This document shows positions 35,612-47,851 of a stretch of 64,000 nt of DNA, piece after piece. Position 1 is the stretch's first letter. Each line of letters begins with the position of its first letter. The notes under the pieces are model-generated. The model was not told the DNA's origin, did no database searches, and saw only the letters and a list, made by a program, of their open reading frames with translations. The stretch covers positions 63,231 to 127,230 of the forward strand of contig FWWN02000624.1 in assembly GCA_900175165.2 (NCBI GenBank), read 5' to 3'. Origin of the DNA: Rhizomucor pusillus (Eukaryota; Mucoromycota; Mucoromycetes; Mucorales; Lichtheimiaceae). A program made the translations under genes and the position numbers.

Positions 35612-37941
35612 ATGATTTCCCGTTCCTCGTTTCTATGTCACCACCTTGTCACTTGTTTTCACTTGCAACCTTTTATATTTACAGCTTATATATATATCAC
35701 ATTCCCTTTTCTTGCTCCTTTCTATCTATTGCCATGTACATCGCACACTTAGTATTCCTTTTTATCCACAAGCAACTCTCTAAAGATATGCATTACAAAG
35801 CATCTTTCCACTTTTTCTACCCCGAAGTACGGTATGCAGGCTGAGATTGCTGCAGGCATCTATCAGTTTTGATTACAGGTGGAAGTAACGCAATGCATGT
35901 CGATAATATACATGCATACACTTTTTCCAAAAATTAATGTCGCTGCAATTTGCAGTTTTGCAGTATAAATGTATTATAAAATTTCACAAAATGCGACATT
36001 ACTTTTGGGAAAAAGTGTATCTAAAAGCGGTTGTAAACAACAATCCGCTGGGTCACAAAAGGAACATAGTTTTGCACCTTCCCAATATGGTTGTTTCCAA
36101 GAGATCGCGGGCTGTTTCCGAAAGCCCCAAACTGAAATCGTTTTGAGTTGAAGGGGTAGAAAAAGTCTTGGTTTCGGACATCGTCGCCGTCTTTGGATAC
36201 GCACCGGTTTTTCGTCTTGTGAGACAGTTTTAGTCTCGCTATCTCGCAAACAGGAACGGCCAAGCAGCAAAAGTTAATAGCAGATATTACTTGTCTTCGG
36301 GTAGGATGATTGGCCAACACCCAATGAAAATGGTCGCTCGAATAGGACTGATCAGACTCTTAGCTGAACAGAGTACAGTATCTTGCATTCTTGAAGTCGA
36401 TCTCTCTCCGCAAATCTTGGACTGGTAGACTTATATCTGAATTGGTATCGGTGGTAACAAAGACCTTGCATTACGAAAAGTGGGCTGGCATTCGCGATAA
36501 GTGCAATGAACCGAACATGATGCTAAAAATGGACGTCAGTGCCTTGAAGCTCTCGAACTCTTCCCTGGATACCAAATGATGACCAGCGTATACCAGAATG
36601 CCATCGCATAAATGCCAAAGATGACAAACAAGAAGCTGTAACAAATGATGATATGGTGGTGAGATGACGATGAGATAATGATTAAGGATGACAGATATAA
36701 ATTACAACAAAATGTGCTTGACAGCACCTGTTCTACAATTGAACTTTTTTGCAGAGTGCGTCGTCCTGAAGTATTTGCATCCTTGTCATGACATCAAATT
36801 TTGCCCCGGTATGCACGACAACTATGACAATTTGATTATATTCTCATAGATTTTCATTTAGAATGATCCTCTTGTATGTGGTTCGGCCGACTTGAGGTAA
36901 TATTGCCAATTTGATGGTTTGAATATCGACTCGTTGCATAGCTGCCTTTGGTGCTGATGCTGCTCTGATCGAATGTGGTTTGTATTTTTTGTGTCGATGT
37001 TTGCTTGGTGCAACCAGCTTGCTGTTAGCATCACGGCAGACGACAAAGACAAACGTGCTAGCAAGAATGTGCCGGGACGAACTTTTGCCCAAGGATATCC
37101 ATGGTCGGTATCTTAAATCCCGTCGTTCACTATACTACCTTAATCTCGGTCGCTGGTTTCAAATAAGATGAAATGCTCGGTGTATGTCTCATCGTAAAAG
37201 GCAACAAGCTGCTCGCGGTGAAAAGCATCCATGGACACAAGCTTGCCAGTCTTGAGGGGATAGGATGACGGTGTATAAGATTCGAGTCGCTAATGTCGAG
37301 TCACACAGTAAACTAGATACCATCTATACCATCTATATCCATGGATTCATACTGTCTGCAAGGTAATCGCCAGCTGTGAACTTCCTTTATCTCCGGTAAT
37401 TCTTCTTGGGCTGTTTCAGATTCTCCAGTGAAAGTGTATCCAGACAAGTAACTCAAGCCGGGTCCTTTCAAATACCTATCATATTCTGCTTATCTATAAG
37501 CCAAATGTAACATTTTAAGAATCGTTTCCCTTTTTAAATAACCATACTACGTATCTCGATATACGTTTGAAAAGGATTCATGGATACCAGAAATGAAGCG
37601 AAAGGAGGACGGTCATTATTTGGAAACAAAGGGACGATAAGGCAGCGATATCTATCGCGATAATACTATAAATCTGCCCGCCACTGGGAGCAGGTGTACA
37701 CAATACGGATACAGCCAAGTCGTCGAATGGTTCTATGTGCTTTTTCCCTTTTTGCCAAAATCAGTGCGATATAACCGTGCGCGTAGCAGTCGATTTGCAT
37801 GGGGTTGAAGATTGACGAGCGTGTTGCACAAAAATTGTGTCTCACGCTCCATGATGCGGGCATGACGAATGGTGGGCCTGCTACTGAAAGTCCGGTTTTA
37901 CAGTCAAGGCTTACCTGCTCTCCCAGATCGATCAGCCCGAA
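35612..37941. other. Gene-poor 2.3-kb stretch, possible decayed gene on minus strand
   Basis: No intact gene is recognisable. On the minus strand, fragments around 37245-37140 (SMDAFHREQLVAFYDETYTEH) and 37090-36960 (LASTFVFVVCRDANSKLVAP) read protein-like in different frames and are separated by stops, as in a decayed gene. The second fragment faintly recalls a hot-dog acyl-CoA thioesterase strand, but this is weak. Confidence 0.4.
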
Positions 37942-40900
37942 ATGCAGTATACAAATCGCCTTGCTCAGGAAAAGAGCCCTTATCTACTGGTAAGCCGCAA
38001 TCACGTCATTCAAACTGAATTTATGCCACGCTCTGACATTTCCTTATTGTTATCCGCGCTCGCTACGGTTGCAGCAACACGGTGGGTGCATAATACATAC
38101 ATTGACTGCACTCGGTTTGCATAAATCTGACCACAGCTAAAAATAGCGCACAATCCTGTGAGTGCATATGCCAACTAGAACGGGAAGGGAAGATCGTAGT
38201 AGTAATAGCAACGTGGTCCTCTCCAGGTGGATTGGTATCCATGGGGTCAGGAAGCGTTTGACAAGGCTCGCTCCGAAAACAAGCCGATATTTCTAAGCGT
38301 CGGCTACAGTACCTGTCAGTAAGTTATCGACATGCAGTTTGGAAAAGAAACAGCGCGTATCATGCTAAATGTTACTCAACAGTTGGTGCCATGTCATGGA
38401 GCATGAATCGTTTGAAAAGGAAGATGTTGCCAGTGTCATGAATAAGCATTTTGTAAATATCAAAGGTAACCATTTATTGCAATTATTCATATGTAAGAAT
38501 TTGCATTAATTGTGGACTTTTACAGTGGACAGGTAAGAGAATCTGAGAATATCGAACATCGCTACAATGTTTCAACCAATACCTGATTGCATTCGCTTAA
38601 AAACAGAGAGGAAAATCCTGGCGTTGACAAACTGTATATGACATTTGTCCAATTTACCTCTGGCGGTGGCGGCTGGCCCATGTCAGTCTTCCTTACGCCT
38701 GATCTGCAACCGTTCTTTGGAGGCACGTATTTTCCGCCGGACGACCGTATGGGTCGACCAGGTTTCAAGACTCTGCTGCTACGCATCGCGCAGCTGTGGG
38801 CTGCTCAAGCCGATAAACTCAAAGCCAGTGGCCATAAAACAATTACACAGCTAAAAGCGTACGCTGAAGTAAGGATTATTCAGGGGAAATTCGCTTTGGA
38901 TTCATTGTAGCCTCACATTGATATTATTTAGGCTACTCCTTCTGCGCAATCATCAACCGTATTAGACCCTTGGGATGTGGCCAAGGAGACTTTCGAGCAC
39001 TTTGAAGGATCATTTGATCCAGTTTATGGAGGCTTTGGAACCGAGCCCAAGTTCCCTACACCGGTGCAGCTCGAGTTTCTACTCAATTACTATGGTTACT
39101 TACGTCGAGACAAGGCAAACTTGGAGACTGCAAATCAAGCTTTAGAGATGGTGGTTTATACGCTCAAGGTATACTTTGCATTGTCAAAGAACGATAACAA
39201 TTATCTCATACATATTCCCGTAGAAAATTGCGGCGGGCGGTATCCATGGTCAGGCGCTGGATAATGAGTATTATTTGGGCGAAAAGACTTGCTAACGACA
39301 AGCTGGTTCATATTTGCAGACCATGTCGGAAACGGTTTTCATCGATACAGCACTGATCAAAAGTGGCATGTGCCGCACTTTGAAAAGATGTTATACGATC
39401 AAGCACAATTACTTTCGATATATTGCCATGCATACCAAATAACACGAGATGAAGAATTCGCTGCCGTTGCAAAGGATATAATTCTCTATGTATCTCGGGA
39501 TTTGCAGCACTCTGAAGGAGCCTTCTACGCTGCCGAGGACGCAGACTCGTATCCTACTGAACAGTCCGATAAAAAGAAAGGTCAGATGATTTGCTCTAGT
39601 CAGCAATTTAAAAAGTTACTAAGATGGATGGATCCTCTAGAGGGCGCGTTCTGTGTATGGACCTTGTCCGAGCTGCAGAATATCCTGGGAGATAAAGCTG
39701 CAAAAGTTTTTGCTTACTGCTTCGATGTGCATGCCATGGGCAACGTCGATGCTCACAAGGACCCTCACGGAGAGTTGAAAGGAAAGGTCAGCATACGCAT
39801 ATGAAAAGAGCATTGCTCGAGCGCGTAGCTAAAAATTCATGTCTCTAGAATGTGTTAACGAGACACTACTCGGACAGGGAGGCAGCGTCCCACTTTGATA
39901 TGGAAGAGAGTCAAATCAATGCATTAGTCGACGAGGCATTGCAGAAACTATGGAATTACCGCTCAAGCAACCGTCCAAAGCCGCATCGTGATGATAAGGT
40001 AACCAGAAAAAAATATTTGTTTTAATTTATATCATCTCACAATGCAATTATCTAGATACTGACTGCATGGAACGGTAAAGAGAAATAGAAACATAAGGAC
40101 TGGCAAAGAAACTCTAAGTGTTTCCTTCAGGATTGATGATCTCTGGCCTGGCTATTGCGTATCGCACGCTGCATTTGGAGGATGCGTTGGACTTGGCGCT
40201 GAGAGCCGCACATTTCATACGCAAGGAATTATACAACGCAGACACAAACACGCTGCTACGCAGCTACCGGGAAGGTCCTGGCAAAATCGAAGGATTTGCA
40301 GATGATTATAGGTACCGTCGTAATTGCTCTCTTGTTTGCAGTATCTAACGAAGCTGGTAGCTACATGATCCAGGGCTTGCTGGATTTGTACGAAGCAACA
40401 TTTGATGAACACTGGATTCAGTGGGCATATGCTCTTCAGCAACGCCAGGATGAATTATTCTATGACACCAGCGGCCAATCTGGAGGTTACTACAATGTAC
40501 CAGATACAGACAAGAGTATTCTTGTTAGAATGAAAGAAGGTACATAAATAAAACCGGCAATTCATGAACGACGCGGCAAACTCACATGTGTTTGTTTGTT
40601 TTAGAGCAAGATGGAGCGGAACCTTCTGCGTAAGCATCACTAACATGAATTCTTCTAGCTATATGACTCAACTCTATTATTTCTTCAGGAACGCAATATC
40701 AACAAGAAATTTATGCCGCTTAGCAGGCATATTAGGCGACGAGGAATATTCACGGAAAGCTCGCAGCACCGTTGACAGTTTCCAGACAGCCTTGAAGCGT
40801 TTCCCGTTCGCCATGCCTGCGTTTGTATACGGGCTTTTGCTTACAGCCACCGGCATCAAAGAGGTTCGCGTGCTATCTTTTCCAATGCAATTTCTTTTGC

Positions 40901-41176
40901 ACAATATTCAAATACCTTTTTTCTTAGATCGTTCTTGCTGGTGCGGACGAGAGCGTCAAGGAATTCGAAGAGGTCGTATTCGGTGTCTTCCTTCCAAACA
41001 AGGCTGTTATCCGTGCAAGGCCACAGAGTGCTGAAGTTTTCATTGCTGGCAAGAACGCTGTGATCAAGGATATATGCGAACGTGCGAAAACCGAAGCAGA
41101 AGTGTATATTTGCGAAAATTTCAGCTGCGGTCTACCTATATCAGACATCGCTACTCTCAAGAGCAGATTGGACTAG
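37942..41176 (+). CDS. SPATA20/YyaL-like thioredoxin-fold and six-hairpin protein
   Basis: Seventeen exons, all in frame, 719 aa: 37942-37989, 38137-38157, 38227-38318, 38383-38465, 38526-38532, 38607-38868, 38932-39168, 39224-39248, 39320-39580, 39641-39786, 39849-39998, 40056-40074, 40131-40311, 40361-40539, 40605-40629, 40689-40863 and 40928-41176. The N-terminus [12 protein letters not shown], then [35 protein letters not shown] and [18 protein letters not shown] form the DUF255 thioredoxin-like domain with a C-x2-C pair. The C-terminal two thirds is the (alpha/alpha)6 barrel with [27 protein letters not shown] and [13 protein letters not shown]. The family is found from bacteria to man (SPATA20); no biochemical activity is firmly established. 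Notable are a 7-nt microexon and a 21-nt exon. The first-exon ATG leaves no organelle signal; more upstream exons are possible. Confidence 0.92.
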
Positions 41177-41900
41177 ATTATGGTCTTCCCCTTTTTGTTT
41201 ATAGCTTTATGTAGGTATATTTAGATCGCGGTGTAATTAAAAAAAATGGACGATACATTGCTGGAAATTGAATATGATCAAGATCAACGCAATTTGGGCC
41301 AGGTGGCCTGAATACGAATCACAATAAGATTTACTGGGATTTGCTGTCTACTATGTAGATGATGAGAATATGGTTTACGGCACAAAGGCATGCTTTGAAA
41401 TGAAGATCCATTCATGCTCTATGATAACGGTAAAAGCAAGACAGCTTCTTTGCACTCCATCCTCTATTTGTTCAAGTACATATAATAAATGGGAGAGACC
41501 TTTGTATTTATCCATTTCAACTTGCAGCGCTGTATCGTGACGAGATGTTGAACATGTGAACATTGGAGTTATAGCGATCGCAGGACCGTTACACATCCAA
41601 TATTTCGTTATGGAGCTTGCGAGTCATCTGTCAACTGACCCTCACTCTGGCACGGCACATTGAAGCAGATGGAAATCATGCGACGACGAAGTCATCGGCT
41701 GAATATATTTCGAGTGCAAAAAGCAAAATTTTTAGCAGCTAAAAAGGTATGATACAAGTTGAAATTGGACCAATGGGACCATCTGCGGTTAAAGAAAGGG
41801 TGGGGTGGTGGGAAATATGAGTATAAATGGAGCGGGTAAGTTATATGAGCACGTCTTGCCATTCTGTGCCCCGAATGACCGTCTGCCTTGGCCTCGAATT
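41177..41900. other. Intergenic between convergent genes
   Basis: 724 bp between the stops of the SPATA20-like gene (plus) and the SIP5-like gene (minus). No gene seen; presumably both 3' UTRs. Confidence 0.5.
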
Positions 41901-42793
41901 CTATCGCACAACGATGCGGCGCGTGGTGCCGTATCCGGACATGCTATCTGATATTCTTCGCGGGCCAAGCATACTCTGCCAATCAGGCCGTAGCTGATCT
42001 ACACGCGGCCAATGTTTAGTCAGCTTTTGTGTTATCCACATTCCACAACGGTTTACTTGCCTACTAGTACAACGTCTGGATCATTGGGACCTAATTTTGT
42101 ACGCTTTTTCGTCTCGGGTCGATTCCCGTGGATATCTTGGACCAGTTCTGGCCGTCGTTTGTAGAAAGACTGTTTGAGGGCGGGGAAATCAGCGCACATT
42201 GCATCATTTTTAGATCAGAGCTTTTATGATTGTAGGAATTAAATCCTACCTTGTAGAATGGGCTAAAGGGAGGCGGCACATGTATCACGCCAAAGTTTGT
42301 CTGTGTACAGTATGGACACGATGCTGGTCGCCACGGATCATCTTTGCTTCGTTTGAATTGCAACAGACACTCTGTGCATATGGGTTTGTTGCAACAACGG
42401 GTGTAATTAATAAAAGCAGGATAGTACTAGTAGAGATGCTGCAGGTTAGTCTTGGTACTGGACTTATCTCAATATTGCCACTTACGAGTAAGCATATGGG
42501 GCATTCGGTAACTTGTGTAGATAAGAGCCAGGAGCGTTTTGAGCACGCGATCGATGGGTCCGGTTTTTCTGTCCAGCCTGCAAGAACGAAAAAGATCAAT
42601 ATTCCTCTGTTATCGTGATATATCTTGCTCCGGTATCGTTACCTTCGTAGAATGGAGCCAATCGACCTTCGCGAATGAATTTTCGCGCAAGTTTGAGGTT
42701 GCAGTCTGATGCGTCGTAAAGACCTTGGGGGGACAACGATCCGAGATCAATGTGGCCAGCGTCGATGGTGAACTTGGAATGTTGGATTCCCAT
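41901..42793 (-). CDS. SIP5: SIP5-like RING-type zinc protein, probably N-myristoylated
   Basis: Five exons on the minus strand: 42793-42643, 42577-42486, 42426-42250, 42169-42061 and 41998-41901; 208 aa, all in frame. The start MGIQHSKF is chosen because the frame extends upstream but this Met-Gly-x3-Ser-Lys is a good N-myristoylation signal. The conserved SIP5 block follows: LSPQGLYDASD, KFIREGRLAPFYEG, then the zinc-binding ECPICLLYYPAFINYTRCC, KPICTECLLQFKRS, and SCPYCTQTNFGVIHVPPP. The C-terminus ends with the family-like RRIVVR. In budding yeast Sip5 interacts with Snf1 kinase and the Reg1 phosphatase subunit; a ubiquitin-ligase role is possible from the RING-like cysteines. It is much shorter than yeast Sip5. 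Intron 4 has a GC donor (TAG|GCAAGT). Confidence 0.82.
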
Positions 42794-43454
42794 GTCCGGT
42801 TGGGGGATGGCTGCGAGCCACGCGGCAAGTTCGTTTAATACTCTCTGCTGCAGTAAAGAAAAAGGATGTGAATTAACAACTGCTGACAAATTCAAAGAGG
42901 AAACAGGGGAGGGGTTTATTCTGTGTTTTCATGCGGCTGTGTCGCAATCGTGACACCGATCCGTTTCTTCTGGAAAGCACTATCGGATTCCGGCTCTTCT
43001 TACACTCGCAGCTGGCTGAGCCTCGGTTCACAGCAGCGTGTTGCAACTACACAGATGGAAAGGTTATCGCTGCGCATATCCATACTCAACAGCTGCGTGA
43101 AATTGGCATTACTTTGCACTGCTGTTACTGGTATAGTTGCAGCGTCGTTGCCTGATATGTTTAAACTTTGGAGCGAGTGATCGGCGGCCCCCGGTGAACA
43201 AGGTTCAGCTTAATAATATACGAAAAGATGGAGATCGTGACTCATAATTTTCTCAATGATTAATCAGTCATTTTGGGAGATACTCGCCACATCTTTGGGA
43301 TGATGTGACCCGCGTCAAGAACGATGCTTTGTGGAGGGCTAGGTGGTCTGTGCGTCCCGTAGCAACGGAGAGTGAATTCAGGGCAGCCCCGAGTGAATAC
43401 GACCACGGAAATGCACCTGTGGACATTCTCTTTTTTTGGGTCCAACAGCTCATT
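42794..43454. other. Intergenic/divergent promoter of SIP5-like and RPS6 genes
   Basis: Fairly GC-rich with open frames on both strands (plus frame around 43270-43460, minus 43260-43475), which are probably fortuitous. The end of this region just before 43455 contains a pyrimidine tract (ttctctttttttgg) typical of a ribosomal-protein 5' UTR. Confidence 0.45.
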
Positions 43455-44547
43455 ATGAAGGTATGGACGATCCACATGTCAACCATACGAGGTCATCGCT
43501 ACTGCACGAATGAATATGGATGGATACGTAAATGGATGGATACAAATTAGACAAAGATCCGGTAGACCAGACGACCACGTTGGCCGAAAAATTGATCCCA
43601 GCACATGCCCAATTCGCCCCGGGATACCAGCATGAGACGACACGCACAATGTTCATTAACAGCAAACTGACAGCTTTCCTCCATATTCATTCGTCTGCAG
43701 CGTAGATGTCTGGAAAGTTTGATTTGTTCAGTCGATTAACTTGAAATCTATGATTAGCTTAACATTGCGAACCCAGCCACTGGCTGCCAAAAGTTGATCG
43801 AAATTGACGATGAACGTCGCCTGTGAGTTGCAACATATAGATAGAGGACCTTTTGGGGACAGGAGAGAAACTGACGAGAAAAAAAACAATAGCCGCGCTT
43901 TCTACGACAAGCGCATGGCTCAGGAAGTTCCTGGCGATTCTCTCGGTGACGAGTTCAAGGGCTACGTTTTCCGTATTACCGGTGGTAACGACAAGCAAGG
44001 TTTCCCCATGAAGCAGGGTGTTCTCTTGCCCCACCGTGTCCGTCTCTTGTTGAGCAAGGGCCACTCTTGCTACCGCCCTCGCCGCACTGGTGAGCGCAAG
44101 CGCAAGTCTGTCCGTGGCTGCATTGTCTCCTCTGACTTGTCCGTCTTGTCCTTGGTCGTTGTCAAGCAAGGTGAGCAGGACATCCCCGGCCTTACTGACA
44201 CCACCATCCCCAAGCGCCTTGGTCCCAAGCGTGCCTCCAAAATCCGCCGCTTTTTCAACTTGAGCAAGGAGGACGACGTCCGCAAGTATGTCATCCGCCA
44301 CGAGACCAAGTACAAGAAGGCCGACGGTACTCCCATCACCAAGGCCCCCAAGATCCAGCGTCTTGTCACTCCCCGCCGCATCCAGCACAAGCAGCGTCTC
44401 CAGACCCTCAAGAAGAGACGTTTCGCTAAGCGTCTTGAAGCTGAGGCTGAATACAAGCAGATCTTGGCCAAGCGCGTCAAGGAAGCCAGAGAGAAGAAGT
44501 TGGAGAGACGCCGCACCTCTTCCATGCAAAAGTCCAGCTCTGCATAA
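43455..44547 (+). CDS. RPS6: 40S ribosomal protein S6 (eS6)
   Basis: Three exons: 43455-43460 (just ATGAAG), 43758-43822 and 43893-44547; 241 aa, normal length. The split directly after codon 2 is the same place as in budding yeast RPS6A/B. The mature N-terminus [20 protein letters not shown] continues into [20 protein letters not shown] and [19 protein letters not shown], near-invariant in eukaryotes. eS6 is a small-subunit protein and the main ribosomal target of TOR/S6-kinase signalling; the C-terminal tail [13 protein letters not shown] keeps the RRxxS/T phosphosite cluster. Codon use is strongly C-ending, as expected for a highly expressed gene. Intron 1 is 297 nt, long for this genome, a common trait of ribosomal protein first introns. 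Confidence 0.97.
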
Positions 44548-44705
44548 ATCCTTCCTCGTTTATTTGTTCATTGATACGCCGTCAATAAAGAAACAAGGAA
44601 TGGCATGTCAGTAAGAAAATGAAAGAACATTGGATATCTTTTTTTTTCTTTACGCGTAAAAAGGTCAGAACTTGATTTTTTCCCGTTGTTCTTTCCTCTT
44701 CCGAC

Positions 44706-47700
44706 ATGGCAGATTACTGCTCAAAGATCATACTCGATGCACACCCTACTGCTCTGAATCCGTTAAAGATAGCTGCCGATCCCGATATTCGTAAGCTTTT
44801 ACACACCCATAATGACTTTTCATTGATCTTGATCGCGGTAACGTTTGTAATTTGCATCCAAAGAACAACTCCCACCACCGCCTGTTTGGTCCGCCATGGT
44901 CAAGGGCACTTTGGAGTACCTGCGTATAACTTGGGATAGCTTCGCTCCAAAACGGCCTAAAGTATGTGGTCTAGGATTGTAGCAACGAAAACAGTTGATT
45001 CAAAACCAATTGGTACGTGTCATATAGCTGGGCATCCACGTCGCGTCCGGCGTAAAGGCCACAAGCTCCATATGCACGGAGCAGCCTGGCGATTGCAATT
45101 TATCAAAGGTTAGAATGAGTGAAACGTTACTACTTTTCTTTTCTATTTTGTGAAAAAGGGGCATGAGTGTTAAGAATATCCGTAAAAAAAGGTCTTGAAA
45201 AACCTGGCAAAGAGCTATCCATCAAAAGGGCCCGTCGATCCGCATAATTCACGTCAAAATTGGTGGTCTTCTGTGTTGGGGAATGCCATGAGTTCAACCA
45301 CAAACACTTTTTCTGCCAGGAAACATACTCGTATCATTATGTTCTTGATGAGTGACGACGCGAGGTGAGAGTTGGGCCTTCAGCTGGCTGACTGTGTATA
45401 TGTATATCATTTTCCACTGATAAGCTTCTAAAACAATCGAAAAGAAGTATAGAGTCTCAGATCACCGCATTGAACAAAGATATTGTTTCCACTTATGTCA
45501 AGACACAGAACTGGTATATATATCGTCTTGTTCTAAACTATCGCAGTCTAATTAATCAAACGTTTTCCTTAGCTACGACAGAATCGATTTCAATGTTGTT
45601 CGGATTTGCTGGGAAGAACAGGAACAATTGTTACCAGATACGCATAAAAAGGTTGGACTTCACATATGCACAATCTAACTGTCCGCTGATCACTCGTTGA
45701 AAAGCTGCTTAACGATAGGATCAATGTATATGTCCACAACGTGTCTGTGGACATGGATGATATCGTACAATCCATGCGCAATCTTGCACAACTGCATTGT
45801 AGTCTAAAGAGCGTGCGGATTACTCAGATACCCATGAACGTAAGCTCGCTGTTATCATATAAAAGCTCATAGATCGGATATTAACAGCAAAGATAGAAAA
45901 CGTCGACGATCGATCTATCAACGCATCAAGTCACCTTTCTATACCGAGAAACAGAGCTAGCAGAAGCTGAAAAATCGTGGCCGCCATCGAAGCGAGTTTT
46001 TGATCCGAGTTTTTGGGATAATAGGGTCGAGGAACTCGTGTATGTCAAGCGCAGCAAGCGTCCCGTGCAAGGCACGTACAATGAATGAAGCACTTAACAG
46101 TTGAATATTTACCTTTCTACCATGCTAGTGGACGGATGGTGCACAAGCATAACTCCGTTGGTACCAGCAGATGTGAGTATCTGTCCAATCATTGCAATAT
46201 GTGGATCTTTTTCTTAATCACTTACAATATCATATTTTGGCAACGCAGCTCGAATATGCGCCGTCGGATGTGTATGTCAAGACGACTCTAGGTGGCAGCA
46301 GTTCTTACTTGACTACGGCCGAGGCTCCGCAAGAATCCTCATCAGGTCAAAAGACATTCACGCACACACTTGTCGGTGACGATGGGCGACTCTTCCTTTG
46401 CAAATATGAACCAGTTGAAGACGATTCGATGATGATGCTAGAGTTCCCTGTAAAAGAAGAAGGTCAAGTGTCGTTCCCGGCAGACTTGAAAAGTGAACGT
46501 TTATTAAGGGACGTGGTAGCACCAGCTACTACAGGCAATTTACATGCACAGAGTACGCTTGTTGAACGAGATCCGTTGCAATATGCGCCTCAAGCATCCT
46601 TCTACACTCTGTTGCGGACATATCCGTCCGTAACTGCTGCCTGGAGTCAAGAGCCTGCCGCCAAGTCACGACCAAAGCATAAAATGACCCTCTTTCTTGA
46701 AAAAAGCACAAAGTGGCTCGCTTGTTTCCGCGACAGTGTTGGCACGGAGGAATTCAGCGTTGAGCAAGACGACCGCTCTGTCGTGGATACAGCCCGCGAA
46801 GTGGCAAATGGCGAACCTTTATCGAATGGATACGAGTTTATATTGGATTTGCTGCCGCCCATGAGCGATAGTCTTGGAGAGATATGGACGTTTATGATGA
46901 AAGACAAGATTCCAAATACGGAAAAAGGACAAATCAAAGCGATCATATCCAGTGTAAGCTTCGAACGCTTAATTAATTTGAAAAGATGTGCTGATGATTT
47001 GATGCTGCGCACAGACATTAGAAGAACTGTGGGATGTCATGGAAAAACGGTCTATAAGGAACTTGGCTAGAATTGATATGCATCGTGATTTCTCTCGAGA
47101 GTAAGTTATATGAAGTGAAAAAGAAAAGTGGTGGAGAATAGTCTCAATCAACAGTTATGTAAGATTGACGGCCAAACGAATCCTTGTGGCGCTGTGTCTT
47201 GTTGGCTGGCGTTTTAAGAACGATTCGCCTTCACACCGCGATGTAAGCCAGAAAAATAATATTGGACATTTGTCTATTACTAAACGATAATGTATATTCA
47301 CATTGGTTCATTAGGTTTGCGAGTATATGCTATCACTTATCGTCGAACCGAAACAGCAGCAGCAACAGCAACAGCAGCAGCAGCAGGAGGCAAACGCCGC
47401 GATGCAACAGCCAGGAGCACAAGCGGCAACAGCACCTACAGACATAGCCTGGCAGCAGGCAAACTCGTACCAAAACATGACGTTGCAAGAGCAGGCTAAT
47501 GCCGTGTATCAAGACACACTGGAAGAAGCCCCGCGACAAATGCTTCCTACTCCTCAACAGCAGCAGCAACGCGGAAAACGTCCCAGGCGCTGGCCGGATC
47601 ATACAATTATCCAACCATACCTCAAATCCACACCAGCCTCGAAAGAGGAAAAGGAACTCAGAGAGAAGCTTGAAGCACAGCAGATTGGTCCACCCGGAAG

Positions 47701-47851
47701 TGCGCTCTGGTACATCAATACGATGAAAACCTTGTCGCTGACGGGAAAGCGAGTCAGTGACGATCAACAGGACGATGAAACCGTGCTCATCTACAAAAAG
47801 GGAAGATGGATACGCAGACAGAAGGAGTTTGATGGATATGTAGCGTCTTAG
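44706..47851 (+). CDS. INTS13: Integrator complex subunit 13 (Asunder/Mat89Bb)-like protein
   Basis: Thirteen exons, all in frame, 783 aa: 44706-44790, 44864-44961, 45028-45108, 45192-45364, 45448-45513, 45573-45651, 45705-45839, 45897-46071, 46129-46172, 46249-46953, 47015-47100, 47155-47242 and 47315-47851. The order of conserved segments matches animal Asunder/INTS13: an N-terminal strand SKIILDAHP, the VKGTLEYLRITWDSFAPKRP helix, a vWA-like stretch HTRIIMFLMSDD, VRITQIPMN, the TSITPLVPADLEYAPSDVYV block, GRLFLCKYEP, and a C-terminal EELWDVMEKRSI helix. In animals INTS13 is part of the Integrator snRNA/mRNA 3'-end cleavage complex in the nucleus, within the INTS10-13-14 module. A Gln-rich tail with a WPDHTIIQPYLKS segment follows. 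The exon 8 donor is read as GC (CAAG|GCACGT). The family call rests on segment order and short motifs, not on an alignment. Confidence 0.68.

Noticed and set aside
42931..43705. Possible multi-exon plus-strand gene ending before RPS6 (frames around ASLPDMFKLWS and WDDVTRVKNDALWRARW)
   Set aside because: Its first exon would need a frame change with no good splice site, its third exon ends on the ATGAAG|GTATGG that is the RPS6 first exon, and its last exon lies in RPS6 intron 1. No family match.
44070..44525. 151- and 256-codon minus-strand frames across RPS6
   Set aside because: Shadows produced by the strong codon bias of the ribosomal protein gene.
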